DNA of 64,000 nt from Leptasterias polaris (GCA_037783415.1 JAZGTN010000014.1:62001-126000), one strand, 5' to 3'. Shown: positions 54,501-63,018, counted from the stretch's first letter. The notes: generated from the letters alone by a model not told the origin. Translations and numbers: made by a program.

Positions 54501-56143
54501 AAACATGGCCAAGTGATCTCCTCTCGACCAATCAGATTGATAAACTGTCCCAGCTATTTATGAATTTTATTTTAAAGTATCGTTATATTGCCTAGGATTG
54601 ATAGTTAATGTGAAGCACGTTGGGTATTTTACATGAAGCAGGGAACGATTTCGTCCAGCAAATCTGCATAGCAAATTATTTTGACTGAACATGTCTTGTG
54701 CATGGCACTGCAAGACAATGTCGAGTAACAATACATATTGTATAGCATTTTGCTACGTTGCACAAGGGAAAGTGTTTACTGTAAGGGGTTATAGAGATGC
54801 CTTTTTATTATCGGTTTTCCCGGCCAATTTCAATAAAAATCTATTCATTTTAGCATCCTTCCCATTACTTTCCGTTAGAAAATGAACACTTTGTTGAATC
54901 AGCATTCAGTCAGTCAAAATGAGTAATTCAATTTCACCAGTTTAGTCTTGAATGCCTTTAAATGAAAGAGAGTGACTGAAATGAATCTTAATGAAAACAA
55001 ATGAAATCACATGTGCATGTGAATGAAATTGAACACGATAGCTAAAAAGAAACCCTGGTTTGATTGGATTAGGGAAAAATGCGTGCATTTGAATGTGTGT
55101 TATTAAATTGAATGAATTTTTGGTGAAAGTGGCCGGGAAAACCTTTATTACTATTTCAAGAAGAGAATTCTATTTATGCTTCAACCAATTACAATACACT
55201 AACCAGTGTCTGAATTGGCGGCTACAGCCACATGTATGACTACAGCTGGACCTCGACGTACCCGCTAATTAAGCTATGGCCTAAGCTTTGATGGCCCAAA
55301 CATAAAATCTGACGAGAGCTGGCTCCCATCCTACCAAAAAAACAAAACCCAAATACCATACCTCTCCAACACCTTCCAGTACTCTGACTGCAATCAAATA
55401 CTGGTACCCTGCCCGAGCGGCTAACGGTGTGAGCAAGGTTAACACAGCGGAGCACAGAACCCCAAGTCCAAATATCATCTTTGCTCCATAGCGATCTGCC
55501 AACAATCCACCGGGTATTTGAGTGAAGACATAACCATAGAAGAAAGAGCCAAGAATTTGTCCTTGAGTCGCCTCATCCCACTTGAATTCTCCATTCTATA
55601 AAATAACCGCAAAAGAAAGAAAGAAAACTAATGAGTCGAAACAAACCTTCATTTTTAGAGTATAAGTGTATTTCACAGGGTAGCCAAAAATTTGGCAGCC
55701 AGCTTGCGCCTTCACCATGGATTTGCATTGTTAGGCCATTCCTTTTCATGCAGTAGGAACCGAAAGGTTAGCATGCCTTTTCGTGTGCTAACAGTTAGCA
55801 GAGAGCATATGAAATGGAACTAGAACGGTATAAGCAGAACAAAATTAAGTAGCTCTATGAATTTGGACCCAGAGCTTGAAGCCAGCGTCTTATCCGCTCG
55901 GCCACGACACTCCACTTCATCTCCTTGTAGACTAGCTTTTAAATTTGACAGTAAATATTTCACAACTTACCTTGGGAATATGGGTCATGTTAGCAGCAGG
56001 GCAAACTGAGCTGTGATTGGTCAAAGTTGTATTCACCATGGCAACCAAAGCAACGCTCAAATTCACCCTCATTGCATAGATGTTTAACAAACCAAGGAAA
56101 CTCAAGATGGCAAGAGTGTATCGAGCTGATATCAGACCAGGGA
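42377..56143 (-). CDS. SLC17A5-like: SLC17 (sialin-like) anion transporter, copy B, complete from exon 2
   Basis: Exons 56143-55971, 55595-55362, 54045-53958, 51834-51739, 49689-49565, 48703-48554, 46201-46069, 43798-43557 and 42565-42377 sum to 1430 bp. With a first exon of about 49 bp the protein would be about 492 residues, close to human sialin (495). All junctions are GT-AG with matching phases, and the frame ends at TAG. Twelve-TM MFS features: [73 protein letters not shown] (here [12 protein letters not shown]) and a hydrophilic C-tail. Predicted role: proton- or sodium-coupled anion transport across a lysosomal or vesicular membrane. Odd points: Gln replaces the His equivalent to human sialin H183, and the candidate first exon does not keep frame. 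Subfamily and substrate remain open. Confidence 0.93.
42566..43556. other. Copy B intron 9, with SINE
   Basis: No exon seen. A family-3 tRNA-derived SINE lies at 43261-43475, containing TAGATAGCTCAGTCTGTAGA, a good A-box match, and GTCACAGGTTCATGTC. 42650-43050 has no recognisable coding content. Confidence 0.55.
43261..43475 (+). repeat. tRNA-derived SINE, family 3, best copy
   Basis: The body GGTGATCCCTCTGCTGCCAC / GGCTACATGGCAGTTACAGG is followed by the tRNA-like segment TAGCTCAGTCTGTAGAGCGC and the B box GGTTCATGTC. The tRNA-like part sits downstream of the body, suggesting a composite or a partial tandem. A tRNA finder may flag it, but the acceptor stem does not close. Confidence 0.6.
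43557..43798 (-). CDS. SLC17A5-like: Copy B exon 9 (TM9-TM11)
   Basis: 242 bp, phase 1 to 0. It encodes [58 protein letters not shown] and a segment ending [10 protein letters not shown]. The acceptor is TTTTATAG and the donor is GATCAT followed by GTAAGTTT. NHLDIAP-YAG is an SLC17 family signature. Confidence 0.94.
43924..44312. mobile_element. TIR element splitting an AAGTC-type minisatellite
   Basis: The ends are TTACGGGAAAGCTCCATTAA and TTAATGGAGCTTTCCCGTAA, inverted and perfect over at least 20 bp. The left flank AAAGTCAAGTCA and right flank TGTCAAGTCACAAG belong to the same minisatellite, so it inserted into that array. 389 bp, no ORF, non-autonomous. Confidence 0.8.
44313..44600. repeat. 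CAAGTC-rich minisatellite
   Basis: About seven imperfect units of roughly 37-42 bp. Each contains AAGTCAAGTCACAAGTCATT and TTTGCTCAAG or TTTGTCCAAG. Short open frames on the plus strand are a by-product of the repeat. Confidence 0.85.
44690..45270 (-). repeat. Three consecutive tRNA-derived SINE copies (family 2)
   Basis: Centred at about 44790, 44920 and 45190. On the minus strand each has a head (AGCTAGTGGTCTAGTGG-like), a B box of the GGTTTGAATCCCACC type and the body TGAGTGATATGCC. All are in the same orientation, separated by similar 3' sequences (ATGTGTATTAAGCATTG-like), so they look like a tandem SINE cluster. Confidence 0.6.
45371..45960. mobile_element. TTAA-start MITE, interrupted by a second MITE
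   Basis: It begins TTAAAGGGTCTGTATACGTT and shares the interior ATAAAAACTTACTTGGTA with 41343-41711 and 40290-40610. It contains a near-perfect short palindrome (AAGCGTTACGGCCGTAACGCTT) at 45541-45562 and is split by the element at 45581-45852. The far terminus is not clear. Confidence 0.5.
45581..45852. mobile_element. 272-bp MITE with about 95-bp TIRs, copy 1
   Basis: It begins TATACAGCAATCCTTCACCG and ends with the reverse complement. The arms of about 95 bp match with only a few differences (both include GGTACTGCGCTGCCTAGCGA or its complement). The central loop is about 80 bp. It differs at one base from the copy at 53235-53506. Confidence 0.9.
46069..46201 (-). CDS. SLC17A5-like: Copy B exon 8 (TM8 region)
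   Basis: 133 bp, phase 0 to 1, encoding [39 protein letters not shown] and IFAGFG. The acceptor is CATTTCAG and the donor is TTTTG followed by GTAAATCA. The Pro of AVPYL aligns with P334 of human sialin, and the STT-RK motif is family-typical. Confidence 0.93.
46202..46745. other. Copy B intron 7, flank of the 74-bp array
   Basis: Non-coding. Two C-rich runs lie at 46578-46587 and 46635-46644. No conserved signal seen. Confidence 0.45.
46746..48450. repeat. 74-bp minisatellite (about 23 units) in copy B intron 7
   Basis: The unit contains GGTACCATCCCTTTATGATA, TGTTTCTTGAAAACTAGAGG, ATTGGAATGAATGTACTCTT and CCAAAAACCAATGA. The left end (46746-47050) is diverged, the centre nearly homogeneous, and the right end again diverged (48080-48450). 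Variants (CATCTCTTCATGATATG, TTGCAAACTAGAG) recur as doublets. 74 is not a multiple of three, so the many short minus-strand frames of 61 codons are artefacts. Confidence 0.95.
48554..48703 (-). CDS. SLC17A5-like: Copy B exon 7 (TM7)
   Basis: 150 bp, phase 0 to 0, encoding [18 protein letters not shown] and [15 protein letters not shown]. It differs from copy A by Leu/Ile after WWS and Val/Asp after TYLK. The acceptor is TTTTGCAG and the donor is CACAG followed by GTTAGTG. Confidence 0.94.
48704..49564. other. Copy B intron 6
   Basis: Non-coding. 48830-49000 matches copy A 520-670, the shared dispersed repeat. 49010-49510 has no counterpart in copy A's shorter intron. From 49523 identity with copy A is complete. 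Confidence 0.55.
49565..49689 (-). CDS. SLC17A5-like: Copy B exon 6
   Basis: 125 bp, phase 1 to 0, identical in sequence to copy A exon 6 ([20 protein letters not shown] and the loop to GDKDD). The acceptor and donor are also identical. Confidence 0.93.
50092..51105. mobile_element. 1.0-kb TIR transposon (hAT-like ends)
   Basis: The ends are CAGACCTGCCAACCTTGTA and TACAGGTTGGCAGGTCTG, an inverted pair. Flanking direct repeats CGATAC lie at 50086-50091 and 51106-51111, consistent with a target duplication. The related repeat at 24118-24275 shows the sequence without it. No transposase ORF, so non-autonomous. Superfamily is tentative: the CAG start is hAT-like, but a 6-bp duplication is short for hAT. 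Confidence 0.7.
51333..51560. mobile_element. Short TIR element (MITE)
   Basis: It starts ATAGATAG and ends CTATCTAT. Inside lie CGCCATCTTTACGGGCAA and TTGCCCGTAAAGATGGCCG in inverted orientation. It is inserted in copy B directly after ACAATCAACTTAAAGGA, which continues uninterrupted in copy A (near 1710-1726). Confidence 0.6.
51739..51834 (-). CDS. SLC17A5-like: Copy B exon 5
   Basis: 96 bp, phase 1 to 1, encoding [20 protein letters not shown] and [13 protein letters not shown]. It keeps the LP-x-SG pattern usual in the family, unlike copy A. Confidence 0.92.
51835..52312. other. Copy B intron 4, flank of the minisatellite
   Basis: Homologous to copy A 1946-2412. It includes a G-rich tract at 51988-51999. 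No coding content. Confidence 0.7.
52313..53052. repeat. 45-bp minisatellite, copy B intron 4, block 1
   Basis: About 16 units of the same 45-bp repeat as 2413-22545, with some private variants (GTGAAGTGCATAGTGGACTA, alternating with GTGTAGTGCATAG). The terminal unit is broken by a TIR element at 53053. Confidence 0.95.
53053..53621. mobile_element. 569-bp TIR element inserted in the minisatellite, itself carrying a nested MITE
   Basis: The ends are GGCCAAGTTCGCGCAA and TTGCGCGAACTTGGCC, with a possible 3-bp duplication AGG on both sides. It cuts the 45-bp array between two units. The 272-bp MITE (53235-53506) sits inside, so about 297 bp belong to the outer element. Purine/pyrimidine-rich GTCGACTA words recur near its right end. 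No ORF. A 3-bp duplication would fit a Harbinger-type element, but this is not secure. Confidence 0.75.
53235..53506. mobile_element. 272-bp MITE with about 95-bp TIRs, copy 2
   Basis: Same element as 45581-45852, differing at one internal base (GCAAAGTGAAAG versus GCAAAGTAAAAG). It is flanked by AACCAGCCC and GGCTGGTT, themselves an inverted pair. Confidence 0.9.
53622..53935. repeat. 45-bp minisatellite, copy B intron 4, block 2
   Basis: About 7 units continuing the array after the insertion. It reaches to within about 20 bp of the exon 4 donor, exactly as in copy A. Confidence 0.95.
53958..54045 (-). CDS. SLC17A5-like: Copy B exon 4 ([12 protein letters not shown])
   Basis: 88 bp, phase 0 to 1, encoding [19 protein letters not shown] and [14 protein letters not shown] (Gln) stands where copy A has CAT (His). 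Without splicing, the frame runs on through the donor into the minisatellite for a further 120 codons or so. Confidence 0.94.
54046..55361. other. Copy B intron 3
   Basis: 54082-54590 is absent from copy A and contains inverted arms GGGAATAAAAGAGTGG (54136-54151) and CCACTCTTTTATTCCC (54217-54232), so it is probably another mobile element. The remainder aligns with copy A intron 3. Confidence 0.6.
55362..55595 (-). CDS. SLC17A5-like: Copy B exon 3
   Basis: 234 bp, phase 0 to 0, starting [20 protein letters not shown] and including [11 protein letters not shown] and [12 protein letters not shown]. It differs from copy A by Lys/Asn, Tyr/Phe and Thr/Ser substitutions. Confidence 0.94.
55596..55970. 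other. Copy B intron 2
   Basis: Short (375 bp). It contains the uninterrupted TTAA site that in copy A holds the 943-bp piggyBac-like element. No other feature. Confidence 0.7.
55971..56143 (-). CDS. SLC17A5-like: Copy B exon 2
   Basis: 173 bp, phase 1 to 0, encoding [20 protein letters not shown] and [14 protein letters not shown], then the glycosylation-sequon loop. The acceptor is TCCCACAG and the donor is CCCAAG followed by GTAAGTTG. The start requires a preceding exon ending with one base of a codon. Confidence 0.92.
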
Positions 56144-56269
56144 CTGTGGGATGAAATAGTAGCAAATTGTTAACGGACACCAATGGGTGGTGGTGGGGGG
56201 GTTGTACTTGCCCCCCCTTTAATTCTGCCACTGACCATACATATCCCACCCTCCATAGTGGGCTGTTCT

Positions 56270-56800
56270 AACTCTATGTATAGAGCTGTTTTTAAGCTGC
56301 ATGTCAAGTTTGCTTTGAGTTAAATATGTTATCACATGCATGCTTGTGGAATGCGGCAAGATATATCATCTGTTTTCTTTATATTCCACCTCGTTGGATA
56401 CGGGACACAGTCAGCGCCAACTTTTTCCGTATTCCACTCACTCTTTTCTGATAGGCCTAACTAATTTTAGTTTAATCTGTCACAATATAGTGTACTAGTC
56501 AGTGTTTTTGCCTCCTTTTTCAGGGCAAAATGTCAGAAACATTATTAAGAAACAGAAATACGTGTTTGTTTTGAAATTGTACATTCTTTGTTAATATGGG
56601 TAACAAACCACTGATAGTGATAGGCCTAACTAATTGGGTTGAATCTGTAATAGTCTACTACTGTAGTCAGCATTTTTGCCTCCTTTTTCAGGGCAAAATG
56701 TCAGGAACAATGCTAGGAAACAGAAATACATGTGTTTGTTTTGAAATTGTACAAACTATATTAATATGGGCAACAAACCACTTGTGGCCGTTATGGTCTG
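56270..56800. repeat. Copy B intron 1 with local duplication of about 170 bp
   Basis: The string CCTCCTTTTTCAGGGCAAAA and its surroundings occur twice (about 56449-56600 and 56618-56790), against once in copy A (31650-31800). Confidence 0.7.
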
Positions 56801-56999
56801 TAAAGGGTTAAATACTTGGTTTTATTAGTAATTGCACATCATGGAATATTCACAAAATGTGACCAACCTTTTGGAGCTGTAATTGTTGAATTCTTCTTTA
56901 CATCTGATTGGATGAGTGATGTATTCTCAGTCACATCTGACTCTACACCATCATTGTGCTTTTCCATTTCAGCTGCTTCTACAGTCAATCTCAGTCAAC

Positions 57000-57186
57000 A
57001 ACTGCATTTGAGAATCAATCACAGTTAATGACTGCATTTGAGAGTCAATCACAGTTAATGACTGCATTTGAGAGTCAATCACAGTTAATGACTGCATTTG
57101 AGAATCAATCACAGTCAACAACTGCATTTGAGAATCAATCACAGTTAATGACTGCATTTGAGAGTCAATCACAGTTAATGACTACG
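57000..57186. repeat. 30-bp minisatellite, about 6 units
   Basis: The unit is ACTGCATTTGAGAGTCAATC then ACAGTTAATG, with an alternative AGAATCAATC / ACAGTCAACA type. It is open on both strands because 30 is a multiple of three. Copy A has only about 2.5 degraded units (32025-32102). Confidence 0.9.
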
Positions 57187-57361
57187 TAGGTTGATTGGAT
57201 AGAAAGTATATATATATAACTGTTTTCTGAAAGGATCCTCTTGCTTTCAATAAAACATAATTATTGTTATTATTATATATTTCTGGCAATGAAACCAAGT
57301 ATGCCTCATAAGTGAACTTAACCAAAAAGTTCAACCAAAAAGACCCTCGAAAAGTTTACAA

Positions 57362-57655
57362 AAAAGGGCCCTTCGTATTATTCTGGCTGCTCAGCCAAAT
57401 AAACCAATGTGGTATGTCAGCAGTTTAATGTAGTTTACTGTACCTACCATTACTGATAGACTTGAACAACTACATGTATTTATCATTTTTGGAAAGACCT
57501 TGTTAGAATCTAAAAACTACAGGCACTGGCTCCCACCAAATAGAAACAACAACTTGCACAATGCTAACAAAATGTGCCCTCTCAAATGTCGGACTGGCCG
57601 ATACTGGAATAGTTGCATTCCATCCCTCGTTAAAACACTCAACAAAAGTTCTTAA
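57362..57655 (+). pseudogene. LINE ORF2 C-terminal fragment
   Basis: The frame reads KRALRIILAAQPNKPMWY, a stop TAG, then TDRLEQLHVFIIFGKTLLES, HWLPPNRNNNLHNANKM and KTLNKSS, ending in TAA. This is the typical post-RT tail of CR1/Jockey-group ORF2 proteins. It is 5'-truncated and has an internal stop and a probable frameshift. It is not the same family as 28165-31170. Confidence 0.7.
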
Positions 57656-58289
57656 TATTTCTAACTAATTTGCATGCTATATTGCCCCCATCTTTATTCC
57701 TTGTATTCCTTTGCGATTAGCAATCGTGGACCTACATTATTGTCCCTTTTGTTGTCCTTGGTTTGTTGTCCTGAGCCAGTAAACAAAATTAAGCTACAAG
57801 CCCTGCAGTCTTGTGGATTCCCGACCCGATCCAAGCCCGATCGTTCGATGGTTATAACAGGTTGCCTGCAATTTGCCTTCTGTGACATTGCACTTGGAAC
57901 TAAAAACTATAGGAAAGATCTTTAAAATCAAAGGTCATTTTAGTAAAGGAGAAGTAAGGTATAAAAAGTCACTAACATGGAACACCTTAATGTAACCCAG
58001 AATGCATTATGAGGGATTCTTGAAGAATGCTGATGGCTTTTAGAAGTGCACAAACTGAAGACTTATGCTGCCGGGTCAATAAACGTCAAGTATTGTCTTT
58101 CTTTCCAAAATTTGTCAGAAAGTCTAAAAAATAAATGGAGAGAGAAAATATTTCAGTCGTAAAAAGTGTTTTTTCAAACCTTAATGTACCTTTTTTCAAA
58201 ATCCTTAAATAGGCCTAAATCCTGCAAATTCATTCTGAGTGGGATTAGGCTATGCCATTTTTCTTTTCACAAGAAATTACTTTACATCA
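57656..58289. other. Copy B intron 1, middle part
   Basis: 57656-57925 may be the 3' UTR of the LINE fragment. 57960-58289 is homologous to copy A 36170-36460 (shared CTTATGCTGCCGGGTCAATA-like stretch). No gene. Confidence 0.5.
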
Positions 58290-58600
58290 TAGGGCCACGG
58301 ATGGCCACTTCAAGGTGCAGGCTACAATTACATTTGTAATTGATTTGGGCTATCGACCCAACACCAGGGGCACGTTGCCACCTACTCCTGGGGCTGAAAC
58401 AGGGTTACCCCCTCACAGTCCGTAAGGATGTCAGGCATGAGTATCATTCATTGTACATGTAGGAGCCTGACTGGAAGAGCAGAATGCACTACCTTCCCAA
58501 CTTTTTATGAACAAGTGCTTTGCTCAATTTAAGGGCACAAGTGTCATTACCGGGATTCGAACCCACACTCTGCTGCTTTAGGCCTATAATTTGAAATGAA
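58290..58600 (-). repeat. SINE family 1 copy, orthologous to 36461-36805
   Basis: It contains GGATGGCCACTTCAAGGTGC and GGGATTCGAACCCACACTCT (B box on the minus strand). It shares position and flanks with the copy A SINE. Confidence 0.65.
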
Positions 58601-58633
58601 CTACAGTGTGCTGAACCACTTGTTAGACTTTTA

Positions 58634-59433
58634 CTAGCCCCATGAATAGGGCCAATCCACTTCGTATCCTTGGCCCTAGCACCATTGCAATCCTATTTTT
58701 GTGCCGGATGCAACTTTTAATCGGGGACGTTCTCGATCACGAAACTTAACGATCGAATGCTACTGTACTTGTTTACTTGTAGATAGCTCTTCTGCTGAGT
58801 TTTAAAAAAAAGACATCATGGATATTGGGGAAAAATTGATTGCCTTTCGATTCGCGAGTGTGAATTTTTGATCACGTATAACAACTTTCACCGAGAACCA
58901 TCCTTGTCGGGTTCCCTTAAAAAATTTACAACATTTTTACAATCAACTGCTACGATCTAATGGGAACCAGACTGATTTACTTATTGCGCTGAGCACAGTA
59001 TCTCTTTGGGCAGACGAGCGTGAGATGCGCACCGCATTACACATAAATTATTTCACATACCTTGTTTGCACTCGGTACGCTGAATAAATCAGTCTGGTCC
59101 CCCATTAAATTGCAGCAGTTGATCGCATAACTGTTGTGGAGTTGTTAAGGCAACCTGACAAAACATGGTTTTTGCGCTTAAAGTTAATAATTTAATGTGA
59201 ACAAAAATTCACACTCGCGACTCGAAAAGCAATCAATTTTCCCCAAAAATCTGTGATACTTTTGAAAAAAAATTCAGCAGTAGGCATGTAGGGCTTTCTA
59301 CAAGTACAAGTACAGAAGCATTCGATCGGTAAGTTTCATGACCCGGATTAAAAATAACATCGGGCACAAAAATAGGATTGCAATGGTGCTAGGACCAATG
59401 ATACGAAGTGGTAAGACCTATTCATGGGGCTAG
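58634..59433. mobile_element. 800-bp foldback element (long inverted repeat)
   Basis: It begins CTAGCCCCATGAATAGG and ends with the inverted CCTATTCATGGGGCTAG. The arms of about 350-380 bp pair imperfectly along their length (GCACCATTGCAATCCTATTT / AAATAGGATTGCAATGGTGC; GACTGATTTA / TAAATCAGTC near the centre, about 59030). It is absent from copy A at the equivalent place. No ORF. It looks like a DNA-transposon derivative of the foldback type. Confidence 0.8.
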
Positions 59434-60316
59434 ATTTTTACATATTTCCAGAAAGGTCTTCACAACATCATGCGCTTCACACAAGTGACCCCAATTTGGT
59501 TGGAAGTTGAAGTTCCAAGAGCTCTTTTTGTAATTTTGGGGCTTTTCTAAGTTTTCTTGTGGCTGAGTGTTCGGAAAACCATAGTAGTAGTAGTAGGCCC
59601 TACGACCGAAGATGTCAAAACTTTGAAAAAGCAGCCCCCAAGTGACAGGGAGCCTGATTAGCCCTCAGTCAAGGTATGGTCTTGGCCCAATTCATTAATC
59701 ATGACTAAGTTCCATTAATTTTTTAATTACAGCTATTAAATTTTAAAAGAAAGAATATATAAAACTAAAAGGCAAATGAAATGTTTTGGAAAAGATGCCA
59801 AACCTGACCACCACCACTCTTCCACTTTTAATTTGTCTAGACTAGACTACTCTATGACCACAAATATGTTACCTTCAAGTTCAAACATTGTTGGACATCC
59901 TTCACACCATGTTCACCGCAATTCAAGGTTTGTAAAACATTCATTCCATATTCATTGACATGATTGGCAAATTTGATGATCACAAACAAACGAAACAAGC
60001 ACAAGTTCAAATTTTGCGCGCGCAGGTTTGTAACTATTGCTTGGGCAGAATGAAACCTTGCGCGCGATTTCAAATGATTTCTACTTATGCGCTAAACAAA
60101 TTAACCAAAACAGCTGTGCAACTTTGTTGGGGGCCTGGGGATTTGGACAAACATTCTTGAGCTGAACTGAAGTATTTTCTAACTCTCTAAAACCTCACTT
60201 TTGTACAATTATATTTCAGATTTCAATTTCAAATTTAGGCAGTTGAATATGTTACTTGAACAAGACATTTCTTGACAAGTACAAAGAAGTAAATACTAAA
60301 TTCTTCATGAACTTAC
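59434..60316. other. Copy B intron 1, proximal part
   Basis: 59760-60316 is homologous to copy A 37320-37891. No exon or RNA gene supported. Confidence 0.6.
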
Positions 60317-60364
60317 CGTCTCTGTGATAGTGAAGTTCGTTCGCCGCAGACCCTTGACTGCCAT
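60317..60364 (-). CDS. SLC17A5-like: Copy B candidate exon 1, frame problem
   Basis: The homologue of copy A exon 1. It reads MAVKGLRRTNFTITET and ends ACG before GTAAGTTC. It ends in phase 0, whereas exon 2 needs phase 1, so joining these two pieces would run into a stop after a few codons. Either copy B uses another first exon, or this exon is damaged, or the assembly has an indel here. I do not propose a corrected version. Confidence 0.35.
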
Positions 60365-60435
60365 CCCAGCGTACACTACGGAAATCCCACACTGTACAAA
60401 AATATCCATCGCTGTATAGTAGTTGTAAACATTTG

Positions 60436-60441
60436 CACGTG
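60436..60441. promoter_or_regulatory. CACGTG E-box upstream of copy B exon 1
   Basis: CACGTG in the context TTTGCACGTGACAC, about 72 bp upstream of the candidate ATG, conserved with copy A (37995-38000). The minus-strand reading GTCACGTGC matches nine bases of the CLEAR consensus. Confidence 0.45.
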
Positions 60442-60809
60442 ACACTTTGGTTCGTGACTTGTACAACTTCTGTCACTTGAGGGCGCCCTAAAGAAAAATC
60501 CACAATACTTTGAATGTAAACAAGGCGATTGTCAAATCAAGATCAACAACGGATCTTTGTTCACATCCAAAACTTTCTGGGGTTTTGTCAGTGTTTAACA
60601 TTACCGAATGATTTGAAATCATGTTTGGATCGATTGTAACATCCCGTATGAGACACAAGCTCTTCCTTGCATCATCTACAGACCGTTCCCAAGCATCGAA
60701 TACAGCGATTCTTACTCCGTATTTGATCATGGGCTGTGGAGTTGGAATGGTCACCTTTCCATCTTGCCTTGGACTCATGCAGGTTTGCCCACCCACATAA
60801 CATAGCAAA

Positions 60810-60878
60810 AGTTGCAATAATCGTAACCCTCCATGGATGATGGAGGGTGGAGGATGGATGGTTACGATTATCGCAACT
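60810..60878. repeat. Small foldback repeat (AATCGTAACC family), copy 1
   Basis: The arms are AGTTGCAATAATCGTAACC and GGTTACGATTATCGCAACT around a short C/T-rich and G/A-rich centre (CCTCCA...TGGAGG). Related copies are at 61650-61861 and 62104-62191. Confidence 0.65.
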
Positions 60879-60975
60879 TGAACTAGTTTGCTCAAGTCAA
60901 ATCTACAACTGCCATCGATAATCGATTCAAGTTGTTTTCAAAAGTAGTACTTTATCATGTTTATTCACCCATTAA

Positions 60976-61337
60976 AGGTATTATACAGGATTGGTAGAGC
61001 TGACAAAATAGTCGCACACAGTGTTCATGTTTTGTGTGATCAACCACATACATGAAATAACAAACCTGTGAAAATTTGAGCTCAATTGGTCATCGAGGTC
61101 ACGAGAAAATAGTGAAAAGAGACCTTATGACTTATGTGTTTTCTGTTTTTCAAACATCGAGTTTATTATCACGCGTGATAAAAACTATTGTTTTACTAAT
61201 TTCTCAGAAACGATAGCATTTTAGGCAGAAATATTTTAAGGAACCCTTTCTACCATTACTTACTTTAAATCATGTAAGTTATGTGTGAATCTGTGAACAT
61301 TTGTGTTTTTCGATCTTACCAATAGTGTACAGGGCCT
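60976..61337. mobile_element. TTAA-flanked MITE
   Basis: TTAA at 60972-60975 and 61338-61341. The ends AGGTATTATACAGGATTGGTA and TACCAATAGTGTACAGGGCCT are an imperfect inverted pair. Same general type as 41343-41711 (shared TTTCTCAGAAACG-like interior words). No ORF. Confidence 0.65.
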
Positions 61338-61341
61338 TTAA

Positions 61342-63018
61342 AGGCAGTTATCTTCTACTTCGATCAACAGGTTGGCATGTTAACAATGATGATCCTGAAC
61401 TAGACTTAAACCCCATAACATTTCTTTTTGCATCTGCGGTAGTGCTGTTGTCTGACCGCAGATGTCAAAATTTAAGAAAAGAAATAAGAAAAAGAGAGTA
61501 CAGTGTCCCAGTTACTGGGTCTAATCCTGAACTAGAAATGATAATTTGGGTTTTATTTTTAGAAATAATATTACTATAATAATATCGGTAAAACTAAGGT
61601 TTGTGAAATGACAGGCCTGGTTCATTTTGCATTGCATTGTAATGACTGTATCAAATCATAATCGTAACCCTCAATCCTCAGGTGAGGTTTGCGGTAGCAC
61701 CATGTGTAAATCTCTTTTGAGTAGTGTTGGTTCTGAATAGAACCGGTGGTTGACGACTCAATGTTTTGATCAGTAGTACTAGTATGCTCTGATCGTATTC
61801 AGGAAAAAGCAATCCTCCTGATAATGTGGAAGATCGAGGGTTACAATTATATTGCAAAAAGTAGTAATGAATTTATTGAGATTCATAAAATAATGTCACG
61901 TAGGTTTGTGATGATTATAAGTTATAATCCTACGTGGTCTCTGTGGAGTCACAGTCACCACATGTAAGGCATGGTCAGTGTCAATGGGTAATCTTCTACC
62001 TTTTGAGTGCAGCCTTCAAAGATTGAAGATAAATGCCAGACTGCCAGACACACCGAGGCGAACCCCCTTCTCTTTGCGATATGTTTGTACTATGTGGTCT
62101 TTTACTAGTTGTTACAATCGTAACCCTCCATCCTCCCAACAACAGACCGTTGGGACTGGGAGGGTAGAGGATTATGATTATCGCAACTAGTCTTTTATAT
62201 GCATTGATATTTTTTATAACACACAGGATCATCAGAAGGACGAAGCAATTGGCCTAAGTAATACTATTAGTAATAGTGTAACACTAAAATATGAAGGTGT
62301 CACGTATGTAGCTGGCCGATGACAACGATTGAATAAAACTCATGGGTAGACTCAGTTCCTCTTGGGCTATAGATACAGAGTGTTTATTCATCACTAGCTG
62401 TATGGCTTGTTCACAAAGGAAAGGGTCGTCCCACTCAAAGTAGCAGGAAAGTAAGAATGACCTTTTTGCATGGAAAGTATTACTCTTATATATCTATTGG
62501 TCAGTGGGAAGGGTCAGTGTGACAAGGTGAGGGTGGTCTTGGGGTCATTAAGGAAACCTATAAATTTGTCAAGTCCCAGACAGCCAGTCTGGACCACTGG
62601 TGTCTGGGGGGCATTTGATTAATGACAATGGGGCCTGGCTTGTGAGACTGAGGGGAAGGGCATTTGATTAATGACAATGGGGCTTGGCTTGTGAGATTGA
62701 GGGTAAGTAATGGGCACAATAAAAATACACGCTTACAATAGTTAGGGGCCTACATGGAAGTGTCTTGCTTAAGGACACAAGTGTCAGGACCAGATCTTAA
62801 ACCCACACTTTGCTGACCAGGAACACCAGAGCTTTTAAATAAACCACTCGGCCACGACTGTGATAATCGTAGTTCTTGGTCACGTTCCTTTAGGATTAAG
62901 GAACTGCCAGTCATAGGTAACCTTTTCAAAATACAATTTTCTAAAGTAAGTGTCGAGAGTACCAAGTACACCTTTACTAATAGATTTTGTTTTCTTTATG
63001 CTTAATTTAATGTTCTAG
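61342..63018. other. Intergenic or intron DNA, right flank
   Basis: It contains two more small foldback copies (61650-61861, 62104-62191), a twofold 54-bp direct repeat (GCATTTGATTAATGACAATG at about 62608-62710) and a SINE family 1 head on the minus strand (62752-62870). No gene recognised. Confidence 0.5.
62104..62191. repeat. Small foldback repeat (AATCGTAACC family), copy 3
   Basis: It begins ACTAGTTGTTACAATCGTAA and ends GATTATCGCAACTAGT. The C-rich half (CCCTCCATCCTCCCA) faces a G-rich half (TGGGAGGGTAGAGG). Confidence 0.65.

Noticed and set aside
56956..57189. Frames on both strands of about 70 codons (TAFENQSQLM repeats)
   Set aside because: A by-product of the 30-bp minisatellite.
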